A stretch of 64,000 nt of DNA from JBGQBN01 sp041494805 (lineage in GTDB: Bacteria > Acidobacteriota > Terriglobia > Terriglobales > Acidobacteriaceae): NCBI GenBank assembly GCA_041494805.1, contig JBGQBN010000015.1, positions 15,883-79,882 on the forward strand. The letters run 5' to 3'. This document shows, piece by piece, positions 1-7,295 of the stretch (the stretch's first letter is position 1; each line of letters opens with the position of its first letter). The notes below the pieces were generated by a model. It ran no database searches, was not told the DNA's origin, and was given only the letters and a program-made list of their open reading frames with translations. The position numbers and the translations under genes are program-made.

Positions 1-91
1 GTGCGCCGTCGTAGTGCGAGTACAAACCCATGGAGCACCGCCAGCGTCGGATCAATACCGACGGAAATTATACGCCCGTCTTTTGCCTAAC

Positions 92-1276
92 TCATCCCGC
101 GTTCTCAGGGACAGAAACGAACTGCTCGAATACCTCATTCGAAAGCAGCCTTCCGCGCGGCGTCAATCGAACGACGTCGCCTTGCCGCTCGAGTAATCCA
201 CTCTCGATGAACTCCGACATCGCCGGGGAGAAGCCGGCGATTGCCGCCTCTCCGAACTCTGCTGCTGCCTTTCGCAGGTCCACGCCCTGCGTGAGCCGCA
301 AGCCCAAAAAGAATGTCTCCTCCAGGGCCGCTGCCTTGGAAACCAGCGTGCGCTGAAGAGGTACCCCGGCAACATATTCCTCCAGCGACGCCGGCGTGGA
401 GAACCGGACAGCAGCACCGTCGTCTGCACGCGCGAGCATCGAGTGCGCATCCACCCCAAACCCCAGATACGGCCGGCGGGTCCAGTATTTCAGGTTGTGC
501 TGTGACTCGTATCCCTCACGCGCGAAATTGGAAATCTCGTACTGCTGCACGCCGGCGGCATTCAACCGCTCGCACGCCCTTTCGTAAAAATCGGCAGTGA
601 TGTCGTCGTCGGGAACGAAGTGCGCATGATATCGTGTACCGCCTGCGATCAGTTCGCGGCCGAGACGGGAGTCTTCGTCCACCTCCAGCATGTACACGCT
701 GATGTGGGGCACGCCGGACGCGATGGCTTCCGCGAGTGAGAACTCCCAGCTCTCCACGGTCTGGTGCGGAAGGCCGGCAATGAGATCAATGTTGAGGTTG
801 GAAATTCCGGTGGCGCGCAGGCGTGCAATATCGTCGAGCACGGTTGCGCGCTTGTGCAGGCGCCCGACCGACGCCGCCTCGAGGTCAACGAATGACTGCA
901 CACCCAGGCTAACGCGGTTTACGCCACAGCGCAGGAGAGTTTCGAGCACGGGCGGTGTCAGCGTGCCTGGGGCGCATTCAACGGTGATCTCCGCCTTGGG
1001 ATGGATCTCGAAATTTTGCGAAATGGTGACAAACAGTCGCTCCAGCTGGGTTATATCCAGTATCGTGGGAGTGCCGCCGCCAAGGTACACGGAGTCCACA
1101 ACCCGCTCGACGGATCCGCCTATTTTCTCGGCGTGGGGGGATGCGCCTGCAATGTCGGCGCAGGCGCGGTCGATATAGCGCTGAAAAATGGCGCGAGAAA
1201 AGACGTCGGAGGCAAAGTTGCAGTAGCTGCATTTGGTGCCGCAGAACGGCACCGAGATGTAGAGGCCCAGGGGCAT
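92..1276 (-). CDS. hemW: HemW, radical SAM heme chaperone
   Basis: This 394-residue protein belongs to the HemN/HemW radical SAM family. Near the N terminus (C12, C16, C19) it has the CX3CX2C motif of the family (CGTKCSYC), which holds the 4Fe-4S cluster that cleaves SAM. A glycine-rich SAM-binding stretch (YLGGGTPT) follows, and the HemN C-terminal domain is present. The cluster context (VPFCGTKCSYCNF) matches HemW rather than true coproporphyrinogen oxidase HemN, which carries an extra cysteine. HemW is known to bind heme and deliver it to respiratory enzymes in the cytoplasm. The ATG at 1276 is the only sensible start, directly before the conserved LYISVPFC strand. It is divergent from the ketosynthase gene, with 75 bases between the starts. 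Confidence 0.93.
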   Translation of the reverse strand: MPLGLYISVPFCGTKCSYCNFASDVFSRAIFQRYIDRACADIAGASPHAEKIGGSVERVVDSVYLGGGTPTILDITQLERLFVTISQNFEIHPKAEITVECAPGTLTPPVLETLLRCGVNRVSLGVQSFVDLEAASVGRLHKRATVLDDIARLRATGISNLNIDLIAGLPHQTVESWEFSLAEAIASGVPHISVYMLEVDEDSRLGRELIAGGTRYHAHFVPDDDITADFYERACERLNAAGVQQYEISNFAREGYESQHNLKYWTRRPYLGFGVDAHSMLARADDGAAVRFSTPASLEEYVAGVPLQRTLVSKAAALEETFFLGLRLTQGVDLRKAAAEFGEAAIAGFSPAMSEFIESGLLERQGDVVRLTPRGRLLSNEVFEQFVSVPENAG

Positions 1277-1351
1277 GCAGGACGATTATCGCACCTGGCC
1301 TGGGCAGCCATCCGACTAGTGGCAACCTTTAAGAAACGGGCCAAGGATCAT

Positions 1352-2602
1352 ATGCTTCCTCGCGTCGTCATCACCGGTATGGGCGTGGTCAGCCCGAATG
1401 GCATTGGGAAAGAGGCCTTCTGCCAAGCCATTCTCGCGGGCAAGTCTGGAGTGAAACGCATCTCGCGTTTCGATCCTTCAGACCTGCCGGTGCGCATCGC
1501 AGGTGAAATTCCAGAATTCGACGAACTTGCCTGGGTGGACGCGCGCGAGCGCAAGCATGTCTCCCGAGTAGTGCCATTGGCGCTGGCCGCGTCGAGCGAA
1601 GCGATTGCGGACGCCGGCCTCGAGCCCTCCAGCATGTCCATGGAGGAGAAACGCGAGATCGGTGTAATCCTGGGCACGGGCGGTGGGGCACAGGAATTCT
1701 CCGAGGAGCAGTACCGGCTGTGGCACAGCGGACATGTCAAACAAGTCAGCCTCTTCTGCATTCCCAGCGGAACCATGGGCACGATTCCCAGTGAAATCAG
1801 CATGCGTTTCGGCTTCCGCGGGTACAGCCATGTGGTCACCACCGGTTGCACTTCCTCCACTGACGCGCTGGGGTACGCCTATCAGCACATTCAGGCCGGG
1901 GTGCAGCCCATGTTCCTGGTGGGTGGAGTCGACGCGCCGATCACGGCAGGCATCCTCAAGGGATACTCACTGCTGCGAGCGTTGACCATCTCCTGGAATC
2001 ACGCGCCGGAACGTGCCTCGCGGCCGTTTTCTGCCGATCGCGATGGCTTTGTCGTCGCCGAGGGCTCCTGGATGTTTATCCTCGAAGACTACGATCATGC
2101 CCGTGCACGGAGCGCCCACGTCTACGCGGAAATCGTCGGATACGCCTCCACTTGCGAGGCCTTCCACCGCGTGCGCATGAGCGACTCACCGGAGGAACCC
2201 GCCCGGGCAATCACGTTGGCTTTGGAAGAAGCTCGCCTCCTGCCGGAGGACATCCAGTACGTCAACCTGCATGGGACGTCGACTGAGATGAACGACCGCG
2301 TAGAAACCTGCGCGCTGAAACTGGCTTTGGGCAAGCATGCGCGCAAGATCCCAATGTCCGGATTGAAATCCCAGATCGGGCATGCGCAAGGTGCCTGTGG
2401 CTCGGCCAGCCTGGCTGCCACCCTGGTGGCAATGGAGCACGGCAAGATTCCTCCCACCATCAACCTGGAGGCGCCCGATCCCGAGTGCGATCTTGACTAC
2501 GTTCCCGATGTCGGACGTAAAGCCCAGATCGAGCACGCGATCTGCAATTGCGTAGGCTTCGGCTCGAAGAATTCGGCGCTGGTCCTGAAGAAGACTGCCT
2601 GA
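1352..2602 (+). CDS. Beta-ketoacyl-ACP synthase II-like ketosynthase
   Basis: A 416-residue thiolase-fold condensing enzyme of the FabF/type II PKS ketosynthase group. The full catalytic set is visible: Cys166 (TTGCTSS), His307 (LHGTST), Lys339 and His344 (LKSQIGHAQG), so it should be active in decarboxylative Claisen condensation on acyl-ACP. The ATG at 1352 is preceded by AAGGA; the reading frame is open further upstream, but that part overlaps hemW on the other strand and carries no ketosynthase sequence. The stop is 12 bases before a cytochrome P450 start, so the two are very likely co-transcribed. No ACP, ketoreductase or acyltransferase gene is adjacent. It is either a second FabF for an unusual fatty acid or a ketosynthase for a modified acyl product. 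The family is certain; the substrate is unknown. Confidence 0.9.
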   Translation: MLPRVVITGMGVVSPNGIGKEAFCQAILAGKSGVKRISRFDPSDLPVRIAGEIPEFDELAWVDARERKHVSRVVPLALAASSEAIADAGLEPSSMSMEEKREIGVILGTGGGAQEFSEEQYRLWHSGHVKQVSLFCIPSGTMGTIPSEISMRFGFRGYSHVVTTGCTSSTDALGYAYQHIQAGVQPMFLVGGVDAPITAGILKGYSLLRALTISWNHAPERASRPFSADRDGFVVAEGSWMFILEDYDHARARSAHVYAEIVGYASTCEAFHRVRMSDSPEEPARAITLALEEARLLPEDIQYVNLHGTSTEMNDRVETCALKLALGKHARKIPMSGLKSQIGHAQGACGSASLAATLVAMEHGKIPPTINLEAPDPECDLDYVPDVGRKAQIEHAICNCVGFGSKNSALVLKKTA

Positions 2603-2614
2603 AGGCATCGATCC

Positions 2615-3835
2615 ATGACCACCCGTTCCTTCGACTATTCTTCCGTCAATATAGTCAGTCGCGAGTTCAAAGCTGATCCCTTCCCTTTCTACGCGCGCCT
2701 GCGCGCGGAACAGCCGGTCTGCCGTGTCAAACTTGGGCGACAGGATGCCTGGCTGGTCACCCGCTACGACGATGTGGTCGCGCTTCTCAAAGACAGCCGA
2801 TTTGCTAAGGACCGGGTGAAGGCCCTGACCCCGGAGCAATTGGGCAAGCAGCCGTGGATGCCGGACTTCGCCAGGCCGCTGTTGCGCAATATGCTCGATC
2901 TGGACGAACCCGACCACACTCGGCTGCGCACCCTGGTGCACAAGGCGTTCGCTCCGTCTATGGTCGAACGGCTGCAGGGTCGCATTCAGACCATTGCCGG
3001 CCAGTTGCTCGACGCCATGCAAAGTAAAGGCTCGATGGACCTGGTGCGCGACTACGCCCTGCCCATCCCGTTGACGGTAATCGTGGAGTTATTGGGCATT
3101 CCTCCGCAGGACCGCCACCGCTTTCATCGCTGGTCGAAAGCAATCGTCAAGACGCCAACAACATTCAATATGCTGAGGGCACTTCCGTCCATCCGCGCGT
3201 TCATGCGCTATCTGCGCCAGCTCGTTCGCCAACTGCGGAGTACGCCTCAGGAGGGGTTGCTGACGGCGCTGGTGCAGGTCGAGGAAGCAGGCGATCGCTT
3301 GAGCGAGGACGAGCTGCTGGCGATGGCCTTCCTGCTGCTCATCGCCGGTCACGAAACCACGGTCAACTTGATTGCTTCAGGGACGCTGGCGCTGTTGCAG
3401 CATCCCGATCAGATGGAACTGCTGCGTAGCGACCCGGCGCTGATCAAGCCGGCTGTCGAGGAGCTGCTGCGTTACACCAACCCGCTGGAAACAGCCACCG
3501 AGCGCTTTGCCCGCGAGGACGTGACCATTGCTGGCGTGACCATCCCGCGCGGGGCCCTGGTGTTCGCAGTGATCGCTTCGGCCAACCGCGATGCATCGCA
3601 GTTTGAAGATCCCGACCGGCTGAATCTTGCTCGGGAGAAGAATCGTCACTTGGCCTTCGGACACGGCGCTCACTTCTGTCTGGGCGCGCCGCTGGCTCGA
3701 CTCGAAGGACAGATTGCCATCCGTACGCTGGTGCGCCGGCTGCCGGATCTAAGGCTTGCCATACCGGTGGAGTCCTTGCGCTGGCGTACGACGCCGATCC
3801 TACGCGGGTTGGAGGCGCTACCGGTGCGGTTCTAG
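2615..3835 (+). CDS. Cytochrome P450
   Basis: A 406-residue soluble bacterial P450. The I-helix oxygen-binding motif AGHETT is at residues 244-249, an ExxR motif lies in EELLR, and the heme-binding loop FGHGAHFCLG supplies the axial Cys355. There is no membrane anchor. Such enzymes hydroxylate or otherwise oxidise small substrates and need a ferredoxin or flavodoxin partner; none is encoded nearby. It follows the ketosynthase gene by 12 bases, which suggests an acyl-ACP or fatty-acid-derived substrate, by analogy with P450s that act on carrier-bound chains. That substrate is an inference. The 163 bases after the stop hold no gene or clear terminator. Confidence 0.95.
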   Translation: MTTRSFDYSSVNIVSREFKADPFPFYARLRAEQPVCRVKLGRQDAWLVTRYDDVVALLKDSRFAKDRVKALTPEQLGKQPWMPDFARPLLRNMLDLDEPDHTRLRTLVHKAFAPSMVERLQGRIQTIAGQLLDAMQSKGSMDLVRDYALPIPLTVIVELLGIPPQDRHRFHRWSKAIVKTPTTFNMLRALPSIRAFMRYLRQLVRQLRSTPQEGLLTALVQVEEAGDRLSEDELLAMAFLLLIAGHETTVNLIASGTLALLQHPDQMELLRSDPALIKPAVEELLRYTNPLETATERFAREDVTIAGVTIPRGALVFAVIASANRDASQFEDPDRLNLAREKNRHLAFGHGAHFCLGAPLARLEGQIAIRTLVRRLPDLRLAIPVESLRWRTTPILRGLEALPVRF

Positions 3836-3998
3836 TGCGAAGTCTCTTCGCTCGTCATAGCCAAGTCAACCACAAGGGAGACAGAGTCGGAGAGACGGGC
3901 CACGCCACCGAACAGGATGGACGCTTCTGGCGCCAAACCTTTTCCATCCTCCCCCGTTCCTCCCCCATCTATTTAGGGTATCTTTAACTAGCTAACCG

Positions 3999-5945
3999 AT
4001 GGCCACCCACGAAGAAGAAGTACTAGGCAAAGCCTATGACAGCCGCTTGATGAAGCGGCTGCTGACATATCTTCGGCCCTACAAGTGGCAGACCGCGCTG
4101 GCCCTGAGCGCGATCGTCATCAAAGCCGGCGCCGATGTCCTGGGTCCTTACCTGACCAAGATCGCCATTGACCGCTACCTGGTGAAGGTTGCGGGACTGC
4201 ATTCACCATTCGACTGGTTTCTGAGCAACCAACCTCTGGTCGGAATCGCGCAAGTGGCTGTGCTGTACGTGGGCACCTTGTCCATCAGCTTTTTCCTTGA
4301 GTTTCTGCAAACCTATTTCATGCAGTGGACGGGGCAGAAGGTAATGTTCGACCTGCGCAGCCAGTTATTCCGCCACCTACAGCGCATGCACATCGGCTTC
4401 TACGACAAGAACCCGGTGGGGCGCCTGGTCACCCGCGTCACTACCGACGTCGATGCCTTGAACGAAATGTTCACCGCTGGCGTGGTCTCAATTTTTGAAG
4501 ATGTATTCGTGCTGGCCGGGATTATCGTGATCATGCTGCGCATGAACTGGAAGCTGGCGCTGATCACCTTCGCTGTGCTGCCCTTGATCGGAATCGCCAC
4601 TAAGATCTTCCGCGACAAGGTACGCGACTCTTATCGTCGAATTCGGATCGCCATCGCCCACATCAACGCCTACCTGCAGGAGCATGTCAGCGGAATGGTG
4701 GTGCTGCAGCTCTTCAATCGCGAGCAGCGCGCCTTCGACAAGTTTTCCGATGTCAACGCTACTCACATGGACGCGTTCAAGGACGCCATCATGGCCCACG
4801 CCGTCTACTACCCGGTGGTGGAAATCCTGTCGGCGACGGCCATCGCCAGCGTGGTCTGGTTCGGCGGCAAGGATGTGATCCGCGGCGCCACTACGCTGGG
4901 CGTGCTGGTCGCATTCATGCAGTACGCGCAGCGCTTTTTCCGTCCTATCCAGGACCTGAGTGAGAAATACAACATTCTGCAATCCGCCATGGCATCGAGC
5001 GAGCGGATTTTCAAGCTGCTGGATACGCCGGCGGAGATTACGTCGCCGGCGATACCCAAAACGCCGGAGGGCCCGGGCCGCATCGACTTCGAGCATGTTT
5101 GGTTCGCGTATCGCCAGATTCCGATCGACATTGGCGAAGGAGAAGGAAAAGGAAAAGACGGAAACGGGCTAAAAACCGTGGGCCAGGGCGCCCGCGCCAC
5201 ACACACCGAACCCGACTGGGTCCTGCGCGATGTCAGTTTCGCCATCGAACCGGGTGAGACCGTGGCTATCGTCGGCCACACCGGAGCCGGCAAGACCACC
5301 ATCATTTCGCTCCTGATGCGGTTCTATGACGTGCAGCAAGGCGCAATCCGGATCGACGGTGTAGATATCAAGGACATGGACCTCGCCGAGCTTCGCCGGC
5401 GCTTCGGTGTTGTCCTGCAGGATCCCTTCCTGTTCACCGGCACGGTCGAGGGCAACATTCGCCTGGGCACGGAAGGGATCGAGGATGCAGACGTGGAGCG
5501 CGCTGCCGAAGACGTGAACCTCATCGACTTTATCCGCACCCTGCCCCAAGGCTTCAAGGAAGAGGTTCGCGAGCGCGGCAGCACGCTTTCCACTGGCCAG
5601 AAGCAACTGATCTCTTTTGCCCGCGCCCTAGCCCACGACCCGAAGATCCTGATCCTCGACGAAGCTACTTCCAGCGTGGACACCGAAACCGAATTTCGGG
5701 TGCGTGACGCGCTCAACCGCATGGTCGAAGGCCGCACTTCGCTGGTCATTGCTCATCGGCTTTCAACCGTGCAACGCGCCGACAAGATCATCGTCATGCA
5801 CAAGGGCCAGGTCCGCGAAATGGGCACGCACCAGCAACTGCTAACGCAGCGCGGCATCTACTGGAAGCTCTACCAACTGCAGTACAAAGACCAGGAGCTT
5901 CCCGCAGGGGCCGCTCCCCAAGTCACGGCCAATGCCGACGACTAG
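3999..5945 (+). CDS. ABC exporter, fused permease and ATPase (MsbA/MdlB-like)
   Basis: This 648-residue protein has an N-terminal six-helix exporter domain (about residues 20-330) and a C-terminal nucleotide-binding domain. Walker A is GHTGAGKTT from residue 426, the signature is LSTGQ from residue 530 (a variant of LSGGQ), and Walker B with the catalytic glutamate is ILILDEA (D554, E555). An unusual segment of about 35 residues, rich in Gly, Lys and Glu, lies between the first beta strand of the ATPase (FEHVWFAYR) and the usual LRDVSF segment. Half-transporters of this kind dimerise and export lipids or drugs. The gene lies just before lpxB, so a lipid A or other lipid flippase role is possible, but a distinct heterodimer-type multidrug exporter cannot be excluded. 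Confidence 0.9.
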   Translation: MATHEEEVLGKAYDSRLMKRLLTYLRPYKWQTALALSAIVIKAGADVLGPYLTKIAIDRYLVKVAGLHSPFDWFLSNQPLVGIAQVAVLYVGTLSISFFLEFLQTYFMQWTGQKVMFDLRSQLFRHLQRMHIGFYDKNPVGRLVTRVTTDVDALNEMFTAGVVSIFEDVFVLAGIIVIMLRMNWKLALITFAVLPLIGIATKIFRDKVRDSYRRIRIAIAHINAYLQEHVSGMVVLQLFNREQRAFDKFSDVNATHMDAFKDAIMAHAVYYPVVEILSATAIASVVWFGGKDVIRGATTLGVLVAFMQYAQRFFRPIQDLSEKYNILQSAMASSERIFKLLDTPAEITSPAIPKTPEGPGRIDFEHVWFAYRQIPIDIGEGEGKGKDGNGLKTVGQGARATHTEPDWVLRDVSFAIEPGETVAIVGHTGAGKTTIISLLMRFYDVQQGAIRIDGVDIKDMDLAELRRRFGVVLQDPFLFTGTVEGNIRLGTEGIEDADVERAAEDVNLIDFIRTLPQGFKEEVRERGSTLSTGQKQLISFARALAHDPKILILDEATSSVDTETEFRVRDALNRMVEGRTSLVIAHRLSTVQRADKIIVMHKGQVREMGTHQQLLTQRGIYWKLYQLQYKDQELPAGAAPQVTANADD

Positions 5946-5957
5946 CTTTCCAGAGTT

Positions 5958-6023
5958 GTCATCCTGAGCGAAGCGAAGGACCTGTTTTCTCGCAGACAAC
6001 CTGTTTCAATGGCTCCGGATGAC
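5958..6023. repeat. Palindromic intergenic element (REP/MITE-like)
   Basis: Between the exporter and lpxB, the sequence starts with GTCATCCTGAGCGAAGCGAA and ends with GGATGAC, so 7-base inverted ends (5958-5964 and 6017-6023) bound a 66-base unit. The GAGCGAAGCGAAGGA core is, to my recollection, a frequent intergenic repeat in acidobacterial and some other genomes. The lpxB promoter -10 box begins 8 bases after it. No coding capacity. Confidence 0.5.
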
Positions 6024-6030
6024 CCTGCTT

Positions 6031-6036
6031 TACAAT
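6031..6036 (+). promoter_or_regulatory. Probable -10 box of lpxB
   Basis: TACAAT overlaps the ATG at 6035. Transcription from it would start near 6043-6044, where an in-frame GTG lies exactly 7 bases after the box. This implies a leaderless lpxB message starting at that GTG. No clear -35 box and no Shine-Dalgarno sequence is visible. Confidence 0.45.
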
Positions 6037-7198
6037 GTCCTCCGTGCGAATCCTCATCTCTGCCGGCGAAGCCTCCGGTGAAATGTACGGTGCCCAGCTC
6101 ATAGAGATCCTCCGCCGTCACGACTCATCCCTGGAGTTCTTCGGAGTAGGCGGCGATCGCATGCGTGCCGCCGGGTGCAACACGGTGGTGGACGCAAAAG
6201 ACCTTGCAGTGGTCGGGATCTCAGAGATTCTGAGCCACCTGCCTAAGATCTACAGCCGGTTCCGCAAGCTGATCGCCGAGGCCGACAAGCGCCGACCCGA
6301 CCTGGCCATCGTGATCGATTCGCCTGCCTTCAACTGGCGCGTGGCCCGGCAGATGCACAAGCGACGCGTTCCTGTGGTGTATTACGTTTGCCCGCAGTTC
6401 TGGGCCTGGCGCCAAGGTCGCGTGCGCCTGTTGCGGAAATACGTCACCAAAGCTCTTGTGATCTTTCCCTTTGAAGAACAGTTCTACCGCGACCGCGGTG
6501 TAGATGCGACTTTCGTGGGTCACCCGCTCGCTGATCTTCCCCTTCCCACAATCGATCGCGCAGACTATGCCTCCCAAAACAAGCTGGACCCGGCCAAACC
6601 CTGGATCACGCTTATGCCCGGCAGCCGCGTGAAGGAAGTGCGTATGAACCTGCCCACCATGCTGGAATCGGCAACCAAGCTGGGTTGGGGATACGAGTTT
6701 CTCCTTCCGGTCGCGCCTACTCTTGACCGCGGCTTTCTCGAGTCGCTGATCAGCCGTCCTCTGCCCATCCGCCTGGTCCCAGAGACGCTGCCCGCGCTCA
6801 TCCATTCCCGAGCCGGAATCGTTGCCAGCGGCACTGCTACCGTGGAGGCTGCCATGATGGGTACGCCATTTGTGATGGTGTACCGCGTTTCACCACTTAC
6901 CTACTTGCTGGGGCGTCCTCGGGTCAAAGTCTCGCACTTTGCAATGGTGAACCTGATTGCCGGGGAAGAGGTCGTTCCGGAGTTAGTTCAGCACGACTTC
7001 ACCGCAGAGAAGGTAGTCGCCCGGCTCAGCGAGGTTCTTCCCTACGGCCCGGCTCGCGACAAGATGATCGAAGGTCTGGCCGCCGTGAAAGTCCGTCTCC
7101 GCGGCCCCGATCACGGCAGGCGCCACCCCGCCGATCATGCCGCTGACAGCATTCTCGGCCTTCTCCGCAGAATCCCAACCGGAACTGAGACCGCCTAA
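6035..7198 (+). CDS. lpxB: Lipid-A-disaccharide synthase LpxB
   Basis: LpxB condenses UDP-2,3-diacylglucosamine with lipid X to form the lipid A disaccharide at the inner membrane. The 387-residue length is typical. The N-terminal signature ISAGEASGE and the segments FFGVGGDRM, VIDSPAFNWR, CPQFWAWR and MPGSRVKEV are all characteristic of the family. A retaining GT-B fold is expected. The ATG at 6035 overlaps a -10-like box, so the GTG at 6044 (three codons in) may be the real, leaderless start; the protein would then begin directly at the first beta strand. No other lpx gene is in the window. It shows that the organism makes lipid A. Confidence 0.95.
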   Translation: MSSVRILISAGEASGEMYGAQLIEILRRHDSSLEFFGVGGDRMRAAGCNTVVDAKDLAVVGISEILSHLPKIYSRFRKLIAEADKRRPDLAIVIDSPAFNWRVARQMHKRRVPVVYYVCPQFWAWRQGRVRLLRKYVTKALVIFPFEEQFYRDRGVDATFVGHPLADLPLPTIDRADYASQNKLDPAKPWITLMPGSRVKEVRMNLPTMLESATKLGWGYEFLLPVAPTLDRGFLESLISRPLPIRLVPETLPALIHSRAGIVASGTATVEAAMMGTPFVMVYRVSPLTYLLGRPRVKVSHFAMVNLIAGEEVVPELVQHDFTAEKVVARLSEVLPYGPARDKMIEGLAAVKVRLRGPDHGRRHPADHAADSILGLLRRIPTGTETA

Positions 7199-7295
7199 AT
7201 CGCAAAAAACGCGCCTAACCCTTGTCGCCACAGCATCTTTTGCGTAACAATCTTCATCCAAGAGCTTAGCGGAGTTACCCAGGAGACTGCTTTTG

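Noticed and set aside
1001..1351. N-terminal extension of the ketosynthase frame
   Set aside because: It overlaps hemW on the opposite strand, has no ketosynthase sequence, and the ATG at 1352 has a ribosome binding site.
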